Assembly: GCA_964609655.1 (NCBI GenBank)
Contig: CAZSUA010000050.1
Location: forward strand, 1 to 24,064
Length of the DNA: 24,064 bases
DNA from: JBBRRP01 sp964609655
Lineage (GTDB): Bacteria; Myxococcota_A; Polyangia; Polyangiales; Polyangiaceae
Reading direction: 5' to 3'
The translations under genes and the position numbers were made by a program. A model generated the notes under the pieces. It was not told where the DNA came from and did not search any database. It saw only the letters and a list, made by a program, of their open reading frames with translations. Positions 7,328-15,534 of the stretch are shown here, piece by piece. Each line of letters begins with the position of its first letter. The stretch's first letter is position 1.

Positions 7328-8743
7328 TTAGAAGTTCTGCTTGACCAGTTTGCCCGCAGCCTTCGCCAGCTTTCGATGCAACGCAGGCGCGTAGCCTGGC
7401 TTCACTTCCGGTTTCACGCGCCCAATCACCAGGGCCTGCGCTGGCACATCGCCTGTCACCGTCGATGCCGTTGCGATGAAGGCGCCATCTCCGATGGTAA
7501 CGGGCGCCACCAGTTGCGAATCGCTCCCAATGAAGACCCCACGCCCAATCACGGTGCGGTGCTTCTGATAACCATCGTAATTGCAGAAGATGGTACCTGC
7601 ACCGATGTTACTCTCGGCTCCGACGTCGCCATCACCCAAATAGGAAAGGTGGCTTGCTTTGGCGCCGCTCCGCAGGTGCGTCTTCTTGATCTCCACAAAA
7701 TTCCCGACTTTACAGTGATCATCGAGCTCGCTCTCGGGTCTGATGTGCGCGAAGGGCCCCACCTCAGCATGTGGACCAATCTTGCTCTCTGCGATCACCG
7801 TGTAGGGCTTTATCACGGCGAAATCAGCAATCTCTGAGTCGATCACGATCGACCCGACATCGATCCGCACACCGCTTCCAATCCAGGTGTGCCCACGCAA
7901 TTCAACCCCGTTCCGGATTTCGGTATCAGGCCCGATCGTCACCCCCTCTTCAATCAGAGGCGTGCCACGCAGTGTGACCCCATTTTTGAAATGCATTCTC
8001 CGAATGCGCTCAAATAGCATGGCTTCGGCTTCGGCAAGCTGGCCGCGATCATTCACCCCCAAGAGAGCATCTACCGACCCGAGACAGGCTTTAACCTCTG
8101 AACGCTGCGCGAACCATTCCACAATATCGGTCAGGTAGTATTCGCCTTGCGCATTCACCGGGCGAAGCTCAGCCAAAGCTTCCCTAAGCGGTGCCATGCG
8201 CGCCACGTACATGCCTGCGTTCACCTCACGCACGGCGCGCTCCGCGTCATCCTGAAGGTCCCGGTGCTCACGGATCCGGAGCACCTCTTGGGACGCATCC
8301 CGTAGAATGCGCCCGTAACCTTTCGGCTCCCGAGGCACGACACTGAGCAGCGACAAGCTCACCACTTCAGACTCCAAAGCGGCAAAGAGCGGGCGCAAGT
8401 CTTCCGCAACCACAAGCGGCGTGTCGCCACACAGAATCAGCAGCTGATCGGCTGCAAGCCCGACGATACCCGCACGCACCGCATCGCCCGTGCCCAAAGG
8501 GGCTGCCTGGACAACCGTCGAAATCCGCTCGGGGCCAAACAATTCCGAAAGAGCATGCGCAATCTCCGCTTGATTGGCTTCGCTCACGACCACGCGCACA
8601 TGCTCCACGCCGGCCTCCAACGCCGCCCTCACGGGGTAATACAAGAGCGGCCTACCCGCCGCGGAATGCAGCGTCTTAGTGACGCCGCTGTTCATGCGCT
8701 TTCCTTCGCCAGCGGCTAGGATCAGTGCTGCGATCTGCGTCAT
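7328..8743 (-). CDS. glmU: Bifunctional GlmU: GlcNAc-1-P uridyltransferase / glucosamine-1-P acetyltransferase
   Basis: A cytoplasmic enzyme making UDP-GlcNAc for peptidoglycan and lipopolysaccharide. The C-terminal domain acetylates glucosamine-1-phosphate with acetyl-CoA and the N-terminal domain adds UMP from UTP. The N-terminal nucleotidyltransferase motif ALILAAGEGKRM starts at residue 6, followed by TKTLH, and LILCGDTPLV carries the metal-binding aspartate. From about residue 255 the protein is a left-handed beta-helix of hexapeptide repeats. The acetyltransferase site reads KASHLSYLGD, with the presumed base His365 (E. coli His363), followed by NYDGYQKHRT. Its 471 residues fit the usual 450-460. 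It is the second gene of a minus-strand pair: its ATG overlaps the mltD TGA in ATGA (8740-8743), implying translational coupling. Identification is secure. Confidence 0.97.
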   Translation of the reverse strand: MTQIAALILAAGEGKRMNSGVTKTLHSAAGRPLLYYPVRAALEAGVEHVRVVVSEANQAEIAHALSELFGPERISTVVQAAPLGTGDAVRAGIVGLAADQLLILCGDTPLVVAEDLRPLFAALESEVVSLSLLSVVPREPKGYGRILRDASQEVLRIREHRDLQDDAERAVREVNAGMYVARMAPLREALAELRPVNAQGEYYLTDIVEWFAQRSEVKACLGSVDALLGVNDRGQLAEAEAMLFERIRRMHFKNGVTLRGTPLIEEGVTIGPDTEIRNGVELRGHTWIGSGVRIDVGSIVIDSEIADFAVIKPYTVIAESKIGPHAEVGPFAHIRPESELDDHCKVGNFVEIKKTHLRSGAKASHLSYLGDGDVGAESNIGAGTIFCNYDGYQKHRTVIGRGVFIGSDSQLVAPVTIGDGAFIATASTVTGDVPAQALVIGRVKPEVKPGYAPALHRKLAKAAGKLVKQNF

Positions 8744-10821
8744 AAGTCGGACTCGGTTTGTGCCATGGATGTGCGGCGCGGCAGCGGAGTGGTCTGTTCT
8801 GGGATCTGACGGGTAGGAGCCTGGAATAACTCATGCCCTAATTTCCCGATACTCCTATCCAAGTACACAATCACAGCCTCACCGGGCAGCAGGGTGTCGC
8901 TGCGCGCACGGCGATTCACCCTCTCGATCATGCCTTGGCTCATCTTATAGCGCCGCGCGATACTCGTGAGGGTGTCGGCTGGCTTGGCTGCTATCACCAC
9001 GCGCCGGCGGCCTTTTTGGGCTTCATATTGGTCGTAGAATTCGGCTGTTCCCGCGGTGATGGGCGTGACCTCGGCATCCCTGAGAAATCTCACACGGCTC
9101 GGCGGAGTGCCTTTCTTGATGAACACTTGAAGCACCATCTTGGGCTGTAGCCGTGCTGTTTCATCAAGAGCATTCCAAGCCATCAATTCGTCAGTGGAAG
9201 TTTCAAAAGCACGAGCGATATCGGCCAAGCTTTCGTCTCCACGCACCGGATAAAAAACGCGTTCCCGTGTCAGATAGGCGAACGCTCGGGGCGCAACGAC
9301 AACCCGGGGAACTTCCGGAGCCTGGCTCAAAACCGCGGACGCCTTCGGGAGCTGGAGCACGTCTCCAACCTTCACCTCTTCATCGGAAGCAACCCCGTTG
9401 GCCGCCTTGAGCTCAGCCAGATTCACGTTGCGTGCGGCAGCGATCGAGGCGGCGGTCTCTCCGAGCTTGACGCTCACCGTCGACGGCAGAATACCCTCCT
9501 TCTTGTTGCCCAGTTTTTGCTGAACGCGCTCACCGGTTCCGAGCGGCACGTGCAAAGGCCACCAACGTTGAGATTTTGCGCTCAAAGGCGGCAGTTTTCC
9601 CGCGACATACTGAGGATTGAGGTCGGCCAGCGCTTGAGAGGAAACACCCGCCACAAACGCAATCTGTTTGAAGCTAGTTCCACCCGCGATGCGCACCGTT
9701 TCGTACTGTTCCACAGGGTCGAAATCCGTCGGGTTCAGGCCGAAGGCTTCGGGATTGTTCATCACGATACTCATAGCCACGATCTTGGGTACGTAGAGCG
9801 TCGTCTCCCAGGGCAAGCCACCTTCGTAGCGTGAGAGCTCCCAATAATCATTGCAGTTGAATTTGGAAATCGCCTCGCCCAGGGCACCCAGGCCCATGTT
9901 GTAGGCGGCCATCGCAAGCTCCCAATTGCCGAACCGTTGCTTGAGATCGCTCAGATACTTGATCGCGGCGAGCGTGGACTTCTCCGGATCGAGCCGTTCA
10001 TCCACGTAGCGGTCAATGCTCAGCCCATAATGTATTCCCGAAGCCGGCATGAATTGCCAAAGGCCGGCGGCGCCAACATGTGAACGGATCTTCGGATTGT
10101 GTCCACTTTCAATTAAGCTCAACCAGAGAATATCCGTAGGCAAATTCGCTTTGAGCACACGGCTTCGAAGCCACGACGAATAGCGCCCGCTCCGCTTGGC
10201 GAACACCCGAATGATCGCCTGCCCACGCGGATCATCACGGTAAAATCGAAGATAGCGCACCACCCGTTCATCCAAACGCGTTGGAAAATTGGGCATCGCA
10301 ACACCCCTCAACCAGGCTTCCTCAGCGCCCGGAAAAACATCGCGCAGAAGCGGCGCGCCCGGCGGCGCGTGAACGGCCTCTTCTCTTTCAAGCCCAAAAT
10401 CAAAGCCTGGCTTAACGCCGAGCAGTGGCTCTGGAAAGAGCGAACGATCCGCTTCGAGCAAGGCGCGAAGCTCCGGATCGGTGGTATCATCCAGGCTCAA
10501 GCCGTGCGCTTCGGAAGGGATCTCTTCGGGACCTTGAACGAGGGAACTGGATGGCTCCGCCTGCGCTTCCGCCTCGTCCGCACTCGTGGCGTCCGCACTC
10601 GTGGCGTCCGCACTCGTGGCGTCCGCGGTCGTTGCGTCCTCACTCGTGGCCACGGCACTCGTGACCACCTCTGCCGTTCGAACCCCTCGCCCCTTGCCAG
10701 GCTGAAAGGAGCCTCCCGCCTCATCAGCAGACGCAGGCCGATTCGCGCATAAAAGGACTCCCAAGAGCCACCACGCTCGAAGCCCGCCCCTGCCAAACCG
10801 CCGAAAGAGCATGCAAGCCAT
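8740..10821 (-). CDS. mltD: Membrane-bound lytic murein transglycosylase D-like, SLT plus LysM repeats
   Basis: A periplasmic enzyme expected to cleave the MurNAc-GlcNAc bond of peptidoglycan with 1,6-anhydro ends. The 693-residue product has an N-terminal signal peptide (RRFGRGGLRAWWLLGVLLCANRP) probably cut after ASA. The LLC within it is not a good lipobox, unlike E. coli MltD, which is a lipoprotein. A low-complexity Ala/Thr/Ser/Asp linker follows. The SLT domain is at about residues 190-350, with the catalytic Glu238 in LSLIESGHNP, then GAAGLWQFMPASG and AMAAYNMG. A LysM-like segment near 380 and three LysM modules at roughly 460-510, 530-580 and 610-660 bind glycan. The start ATG 10821 is used; ATG 10812, three codons in, would also work. 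Cotranscribed with glmU through an ATGA overlap. Divergent from fumC. Confidence 0.93.
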   Translation of the reverse strand: MACMLFRRFGRGGLRAWWLLGVLLCANRPASADEAGGSFQPGKGRGVRTAEVVTSAVATSEDATTADATSADATSADATSADEAEAQAEPSSSLVQGPEEIPSEAHGLSLDDTTDPELRALLEADRSLFPEPLLGVKPGFDFGLEREEAVHAPPGAPLLRDVFPGAEEAWLRGVAMPNFPTRLDERVVRYLRFYRDDPRGQAIIRVFAKRSGRYSSWLRSRVLKANLPTDILWLSLIESGHNPKIRSHVGAAGLWQFMPASGIHYGLSIDRYVDERLDPEKSTLAAIKYLSDLKQRFGNWELAMAAYNMGLGALGEAISKFNCNDYWELSRYEGGLPWETTLYVPKIVAMSIVMNNPEAFGLNPTDFDPVEQYETVRIAGGTSFKQIAFVAGVSSQALADLNPQYVAGKLPPLSAKSQRWWPLHVPLGTGERVQQKLGNKKEGILPSTVSVKLGETAASIAAARNVNLAELKAANGVASDEEVKVGDVLQLPKASAVLSQAPEVPRVVVAPRAFAYLTRERVFYPVRGDESLADIARAFETSTDELMAWNALDETARLQPKMVLQVFIKKGTPPSRVRFLRDAEVTPITAGTAEFYDQYEAQKGRRRVVIAAKPADTLTSIARRYKMSQGMIERVNRRARSDTLLPGEAVIVYLDRSIGKLGHELFQAPTRQIPEQTTPLPRRTSMAQTESDL
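10576..10665 (-). repeat. 15-bp in-frame tandem repeat in the mltD linker
   Basis: The plus-strand unit GTCCGCACTCGTGGC occurs three times perfectly (10576-10620). Three decayed copies follow: 10621-10635, 10636-10650 with one change, and 10651-10665. Read on the coding strand each unit is Ala-Thr-Ser-Ala-Asp. Because units are 15 bases, gain or loss changes linker length without shifting the frame. Confidence 0.9.
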
Positions 10822-10908
10822 AGGTAGCTCGCCCCAAACTAGCGGTCAAATATGCGGCAGTTTCGCTGTGGCTTGATCAATAAGGGCGAATTGTGGGACC
10901 TCGCAGAC

Positions 10909-12312
10909 ATGCCCACCTCCACCCGCATTGAATACGACACCTTCGGCGAAGTTCACGTACCCGCGGGGCAGCTCTGGGGCGCTCAAACACAACGCAGCTT
11001 GGAGAACTTCAAGATCTCCAAAGAGCGCATGCCCGATGAGTTGATCGCCGCTCTGGCGCTAGTGAAGAAGGCAGCCGCCATCGTCAACATCGAACTCAAG
11101 ATGGTGGACGATAGGGTGGGCAACGCAATCTGTGCTGCGGCTGATGAAGTGTTAGCCGGCAAACATGCCACTGAATTCCCCCTGGTCGTGTGGCAAACGG
11201 GCAGCGGCACGCAAAGCAACATGAACATGAATGAAGTCCTCGCCAATCGCGCCAGTGAATTGCTTGGCGGCGAACGCGGCGAGAAGCGCCTGGTGCATCC
11301 GAACGACCACGTGAATCGCTGCCAATCCTCGAATGACGTCTTCCCCGCGGCCATGACGATGGCCTGTGTCGGCGCGCTCAAGCTCCGGGTGTTGCCGGCA
11401 CTGGGCGCCCTGCGAGATGTTCTGGCACAAAAGTCAGCGGCTTTTTCCGATGTGGTGAAGATTGGGCGCACGCACCTGATGGACGCCACGCCCCTCACTT
11501 TGGGCCAGGAAATGAGTGGCTGGGTAGCTCAAATCGATCACGGAAAGGCGCATGTCGAATCGTGTTTGCCGCACCTCACGGAGCTGGCGCTGGGAGGCAC
11601 GGCAGTCGGGACGGGGCTCAATGCGCACCCGAAGTTTGCGGTGATGGTAGCCAAAACCTTGAGCGAATTGAGTGGCTTTCCGATTGTTACCGCCCCCAAC
11701 AAGTTCGAGTCCCTCGCGGCTCATGACGCGATTGTGTTCGCCCATGGCGCCCTGAAAACAGTCGCCGCTTCGTTGATGAAGATTGCCAACGATGTGCGTT
11801 GGCTCGCTTCTGGGCCGCGCTCAGGCATCGGCGAGCTCACCATTCCGGAGAACGAACCTGGCAGCTCTATCATGCCCGGCAAAGTAAACCCCACTCAATC
11901 CGAAGCGCTCACGATGGCGTGCGCGCAAGTGATGGGCAATGATGTTGCGATCAACATCGGTGGCGCGAGCGGTAATTTCGAGCTCAATGTTTTCAAGCCT
12001 GTCATCGTCCATAATTTCTTGCAGAGCGCGCGCCTGATCGCTGACGGCGCGGATAGCTTTCGCGAGAATTGCGCGATCGGGATCGAGCCGAATCGTGCCC
12101 AGATCCAAGCCCATTTGGAGCGGTCACTCATGCTCGTGACCGCACTCAATCCGCACATCGGCTACGACGCCTCCGCCAAGATCGCGAAAAAGGCGCATAA
12201 AGAAGGCACCACCCTGAAGGAAGCCGCGCTCGCGCTCGGCCTGGTCTCGGCGGAGGATTTCGAGCGCTGGGTGCGCCCCGAGGAAATGACGGGGACGCTG
12301 CGCGAAGGCTGA
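10909..12312 (+). CDS. fumC: Class II fumarate hydratase (fumarase C)
   Basis: An oxygen-stable, iron-free fumarase that converts fumarate and L-malate in the TCA cycle; cytoplasmic homotetramer by family. Signatures: HPNDHVNRCQSSNDVFPA, GRTHLMDATPLTLGQE with His189, and the superfamily loop GSSIMPGKVNPTQSE with Ser319/Ser320, where the flexible-loop catalytic serine lies. The frame opens at ATG 10852, but ATG 10909 gives MPTSTRIEYDTFGEVHVPA, where family alignments begin, and a length of 467 residues, the same as E. coli FumC. The 19 extra codons do not look like a targeting sequence. The upstream GGGAC gives only a weak ribosome site. The gene stands alone, divergent from mltD (87-base gap) and followed by hairpins. 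The SSIMPGK and QxSSND context favours fumarase over aspartase or argininosuccinate lyase. Confidence 0.96.
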   Translation: MPTSTRIEYDTFGEVHVPAGQLWGAQTQRSLENFKISKERMPDELIAALALVKKAAAIVNIELKMVDDRVGNAICAAADEVLAGKHATEFPLVVWQTGSGTQSNMNMNEVLANRASELLGGERGEKRLVHPNDHVNRCQSSNDVFPAAMTMACVGALKLRVLPALGALRDVLAQKSAAFSDVVKIGRTHLMDATPLTLGQEMSGWVAQIDHGKAHVESCLPHLTELALGGTAVGTGLNAHPKFAVMVAKTLSELSGFPIVTAPNKFESLAAHDAIVFAHGALKTVAASLMKIANDVRWLASGPRSGIGELTIPENEPGSSIMPGKVNPTQSEALTMACAQVMGNDVAINIGGASGNFELNVFKPVIVHNFLQSARLIADGADSFRENCAIGIEPNRAQIQAHLERSLMLVTALNPHIGYDASAKIAKKAHKEGTTLKEAALALGLVSAEDFERWVRPEEMTGTLREG

Positions 12313-12326
12313 GAACTCAGAGTGGG

Positions 12327-12386
12327 GAGGCTCATAGCTCATGGCCCAAGCCTCATACGAAAAAGGCACCCAAGCCCTAAGTGCCT
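12327..12386 (+). terminator. Two hairpins after fumC
   Basis: GAGGCT (12327-12332) pairs with AGCCTC (12349-12354), and AGGCAC (12364-12369) pairs with GTGCCT (12381-12386). The second is preceded by AAAAA and followed by AAATTTCTT, the better terminator candidate, though its stem is only 6 bp and its loop 11 bases. Together they separate fumC from the deoR transcript. Confidence 0.45.
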
Positions 12387-12445
12387 AAATTTCTTGTATA
12401 AACTCAAAACCAGCCCATCGACTCGCGTTTTTATGATTGACTTCT

Positions 12446-12461
12446 TGCATAATTATATGCA
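12446..12461 (+). promoter_or_regulatory. Candidate operator/promoter of the deoR-aldolase operon
   Basis: TGCATA-ATTA-TATGCA is a perfect 6-bp dyad with a 4-base centre, ending 17 bases before the chosen deoR start. A -10-like CATAAT (12448-12453) lies inside it, so a bound repressor would block RNA polymerase. No good -35 is seen. DeoR-family regulators commonly bind such sites and repress their own operon. The dyad is observed; binding is inferred. Confidence 0.45.
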
Positions 12462-12478
12462 GGATTCCGCTCATAAAC

Positions 12479-13255
12479 GTGAGAGTTCCGTTGCACGTCG
12501 TTCTGGCTCGCCGCGAGCGTTTGGCTCAAATGCTGCGGGAGCATTCGTATCTCCCGCTCTCGGAAGTCTGCGAACGCTTAGGCGTGAGCGAAGCGACGGC
12601 GCGACGTGATTTGGCAGCACTTGAGCGCGAGCAGGCCATCACGCGCACCCGCGGCGGAGCCATCTCAGAATACAATCGCAGGTTCCCTTCATTTCGAGAT
12701 CGCTTAGAGCTCGGTGCCGCGGTTAAACAACGCCTTGCGGCGGCTGGCTGTAAGCAGATCCGCTCGGGGCAAGTGGTGTGGCTAGACGGCGGAACGACTT
12801 GCTATGCGCTGGCGCAAACGCTTTTGACATCGGCGCCTAGTGCGCTCACTGTCGTTACCAATAATTTGCCGGCTGCTGAGTTGCTAGCGGACCACGAACA
12901 GATTGCGGTGCACCTCTTGGGCGGTCAGTATTTTCGACGCAGTTCGATCCTGGCTGGACCCAACTCGCTTTCAGCAGTTAAGTCGTGGCGCTTTGACCTG
13001 GCGTTTCTGGGCGCCGAAGGCCTCACTCACGATGGGCTTTGGAATTCTGTGGTCGACGTGGTGGCCCTGCAACACGCGATCATCCAACGTGCGGAGGAGG
13101 CGATCGTTTGCTTGGATGCCGCCAAGGTTGGACACCGCGCTGCGGAATTCTTACTGCCGCTTGCGGAGATCCAGCATCTACTCACGGATGCTCTGCCGGC
13201 AACGCTGTCAGCAGCAGGCGTGAAGATCCCCAAAAACGCACTTTTAGCCGCGTGA
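12479..13255 (+). CDS. DeoR-family transcriptional regulator
   Basis: A sugar-phosphate-responsive repressor type. An N-terminal winged helix-turn-helix (RRERLAQMLREHSY, then LSEVCERLGVSEATARRDL and the wing TRTRGGAI) is followed by the DeoR sensor domain. That domain has VVWLDGGTTCYALA, VVTNNLPAAELLA, LGGQYFRRSSILAGP and DLAFLGAEG. The HTH begins almost at the start in this family, so the longer frame opening at TTG 12437 is unlikely. GTG 12479 (258 aa) is chosen and TTG 12491 is an alternative; neither has a strong Shine-Dalgarno. The dyad at 12446-12461 lies just upstream. Only 60 bases separate it from the aldolase gene on the same strand, so it probably controls that gene in response to a phosphorylated sugar. 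The effector is not identifiable here. Confidence 0.88.
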   Translation: MRVPLHVVLARRERLAQMLREHSYLPLSEVCERLGVSEATARRDLAALEREQAITRTRGGAISEYNRRFPSFRDRLELGAAVKQRLAAAGCKQIRSGQVVWLDGGTTCYALAQTLLTSAPSALTVVTNNLPAAELLADHEQIAVHLLGGQYFRRSSILAGPNSLSAVKSWRFDLAFLGAEGLTHDGLWNSVVDVVALQHAIIQRAEEAIVCLDAAKVGHRAAEFLLPLAEIQHLLTDALPATLSAAGVKIPKNALLAA

Positions 13256-13303
13256 TCGCAGGATCGCGTGAAACTCAGATTTTCTCAGCTCAACGAGACG
13301 AAC

Positions 13304-13309
13304 AGGAGA
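13304..13309 (+). promoter_or_regulatory. Shine-Dalgarno fixing the aldolase start
   Basis: AGGAGA sits 6 bases before GTG 13316. The upstream GTG at 13268 in the same frame has no comparable site, so the shorter product is preferred. Confidence 0.75.
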
Positions 13310-13315
13310 CAGACA

Positions 13316-15508
13316 GTGAACCAGAGCCCCAAATCCCAGCGCCCGTATCCGAAGTGGGATGAAGCCCACGCTTCCAAGCTCAGCCCAGTCGAGAGGCTCG
13401 TGTATCGCTCGAATCTCTTGGGTTCGGACCAACGAGTTACGAACACCGGTGGCGGCAATACCTCCGCGAAGCTGAGCGAGAAGGATCCGATCTCCAACGA
13501 GGATGTCGAGGTGCTCTGGGTCAAAGGCTCAGGTGGCGACCTCCGAACCTCAAAGCAGGATGGCTTTGCATCATTGTATCAGAAGCGGGTCATGAGCTTG
13601 CAGGAGGTCTATGCACGCTTCCCTAGCCGGGGCGTGAGAAGCGAAGCGGAGGATAAAATGGTCGACATGTACAAACATTCGACGTTCAATCTGAATCCGC
13701 GCGCGGCGTCGATCGATACGCCCTTGCATTCGTTTGTGCCCCAAAAGCACGTCGACCACATGCATCCGAATTCCGTGATTGCAGTGGCGGCCTGCCGGGA
13801 TCGCGAAAAGCTCACCGAGACGGTATTTGGCGGCGAGCTCACCTACATGAATTGGCTGCGCCCGGGCTTTGAGCTCGGCTTGGAGCTCCAGGAAATCTGC
13901 AAGAAGAGCCCCAAGTCCAAGGGCGCCATCATGGGTCAACACGGCGTGATCAATTGGGCTCCGGACGACAAGGCCTGTTATGAGCTGACGATTTCGCTGA
14001 TTGAAAAAGCCGACGCCTACATCGCCCAGTGCGACAAGGGCGAGAAGACCTTTGGGGGACAGAAGATTGCCTGCCTCCCTGAGGCGGACCGAGAGCGTGT
14101 GTTGGCGGAAGTACTGCCCTTCATTCGTGGGCAGATCACGTTCCAAGCTGAACGCTTGATCGGCACCGTGCAAAGCGACGAAGCCATGCTCCGGTTCGTG
14201 AACTCCGCAGACGCGCCCCGTCTCGCCGATCTCGGCACGAGCTGCCCCGATCATTTCTTGCGCACCAAGATCAAGCCTCTGTATCTGGATTGGGACCCGG
14301 TGAAAGAAGACGTGGCGGCCCTTAAGCTGAAGCTCACGGACGGTTTGGCTGCCTATCGCCAGGGCTACAAGGCCTACTACGAACGCTGCAAACGAGCCGA
14401 TTCTCCGGCCATGCGCAATCCCAATCCGTCGGTCGTGTTGATCCCGAGTTGCGGCATGATCGCTTGGGGGAAGACCAAATCAGAGAGCCGAGTCACCGCT
14501 GAATTCTACAACTGCGCGGTCGAAGTGATGCGTGGCGCCGAAGCAATCAGCGAATACGTAGCGTTGCCCGAGCAAGAAGCGTTCGATATCGAATATTGGG
14601 CCCTCGAAGAGGCAAAGCTCCGTCGCATGCCGGCTGAAGCAGAGCTTTCGCGGCAAGTTATCGCCGTGGTCGGAGCCGGCAATGGCATCGGCAAGCAGGT
14701 GGCGATTCGTTTGATGAAAGAAGGCGCGACAGTGGCGTGCATCGACCGCGATCTGGCGGCTGCGAAAGTGGCTGCTGCGGAGCTTGAGCGCGTGTATGGC
14801 GTCGGTATCGGCGTGGCCGGCACCGGCATCTCCGGCGCTGGCCCTGTGGTGGCCCTCTCCGCTGATATCACACATCGCGAGAGCATCCGTGCGGCGCTAG
14901 CGCAGGTTGTCTTGGCCTATGGCGGTATCGATACTGTGGTCGTCACCGCCGGAATCTTCGTTCCACCCGACAAAACGGGCCATATTGAGGATGAGAAATG
15001 GGGCCTCACCTACAGCATCAACGTGACGGGGCCCTACCTCGTTGCCGACGAGGCCAGCGCGATCTGGAAATCCCAAGGAACTCCTGGCAACTTCGTGATC
15101 ACCACGTCAGTCAACGCGGCCGTCGCGAAGAAAGGGAGCGTGGCTTACGACACCTCGAAAGCCGCAGCGAATCACTTGGTCCGTGAACTGGCCGTCGAAT
15201 TGGCACCGCTCGTGCGCGTCAATGCGGTGGCTCCAGCGACCGTTGTCAAAGGCAGCACCATGTTTCCGCGCGACCGAGTGCTCTCTTCGTTGGCCAAATA
15301 CAGCATTGCTCACAGTGAAACCGAAACAACAGAGAGCCTGCGGGACAAGCTGGCTCAATTCTATGCCGATCGCACGCTCTTGAAGCAGCCCATCACCCCT
15401 GAAGATCAAGCTGAAGCGGTCTTCCTCTTGGTCTCCAATCGCCTCCCGCGCACCACCGGCCAGGTCATCAACGTGGATGGCGGCCTCGTGGATGCGTTTC
15501 TGCGCTGA
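13316..15508 (+). CDS. Bifunctional rhamnulose-1-phosphate-type aldolase / short-chain dehydrogenase
   Basis: A 730-residue fusion. The N-terminal class II aldolase part (to about residue 430) has phosphate-binding TGGGNTSAK (Gly45-Asn48), a zinc-ligand cluster HVDHMHP (His145, His148, His150) and GQHG (His209). The C-terminal short-chain dehydrogenase part has the NAD-binding VVGAGNGIG (from about residue 451), the NVTG segment and the catalytic YDTSK (Tyr611, Lys615), ending with INVDGGLVDAFLR. In the RhaEW-like family the aldolase splits L-rhamnulose-1-phosphate to dihydroxyacetone phosphate and L-lactaldehyde, and the dehydrogenase oxidises the lactaldehyde. The substrate could instead be another deoxyketose phosphate such as fuculose-1-phosphate. 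The deoR gene 60 bases upstream makes a two-gene operon. Kinase, isomerase and transporter are not here. It converges with cheB, leaving only 26 bases. Confidence 0.9.
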   Translation: MNQSPKSQRPYPKWDEAHASKLSPVERLVYRSNLLGSDQRVTNTGGGNTSAKLSEKDPISNEDVEVLWVKGSGGDLRTSKQDGFASLYQKRVMSLQEVYARFPSRGVRSEAEDKMVDMYKHSTFNLNPRAASIDTPLHSFVPQKHVDHMHPNSVIAVAACRDREKLTETVFGGELTYMNWLRPGFELGLELQEICKKSPKSKGAIMGQHGVINWAPDDKACYELTISLIEKADAYIAQCDKGEKTFGGQKIACLPEADRERVLAEVLPFIRGQITFQAERLIGTVQSDEAMLRFVNSADAPRLADLGTSCPDHFLRTKIKPLYLDWDPVKEDVAALKLKLTDGLAAYRQGYKAYYERCKRADSPAMRNPNPSVVLIPSCGMIAWGKTKSESRVTAEFYNCAVEVMRGAEAISEYVALPEQEAFDIEYWALEEAKLRRMPAEAELSRQVIAVVGAGNGIGKQVAIRLMKEGATVACIDRDLAAAKVAAAELERVYGVGIGVAGTGISGAGPVVALSADITHRESIRAALAQVVLAYGGIDTVVVTAGIFVPPDKTGHIEDEKWGLTYSINVTGPYLVADEASAIWKSQGTPGNFVITTSVNAAVAKKGSVAYDTSKAAANHLVRELAVELAPLVRVNAVAPATVVKGSTMFPRDRVLSSLAKYSIAHSETETTESLRDKLAQFYADRTLLKQPITPEDQAEAVFLLVSNRLPRTTGQVINVDGGLVDAFLR

Positions 15509-15534
15509 GCTCGGTCCCCGCCCCACCGGTCTCG

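Noticed and set aside
7223..7837. Plus-strand frame of 204 codons
   Set aside because: It mostly overlies the conserved beta-helix part of glmU on the other strand and resembles no protein; a shadow.
10576..10665. CRISPR-like array
   Set aside because: The 15-bp units are directly adjacent with no spacers and encode an in-frame linker.
10740..10821. MltD as a lipoprotein
   Set aside because: The cysteine in GVLLCAN has Leu at -1, which is not allowed in a lipobox; a normal signal-peptidase site ASA follows.
12437..12478. N-terminal extension of the DeoR regulator from TTG 12437
   Set aside because: It would place the operator-like dyad inside the coding sequence and add residues ahead of an HTH that normally begins at once.
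13571..14254. Minus-strand frame of 227 codons
   Set aside because: It is antisense to the aldolase active-site region, which is clearly coding; no domain is recognisable.
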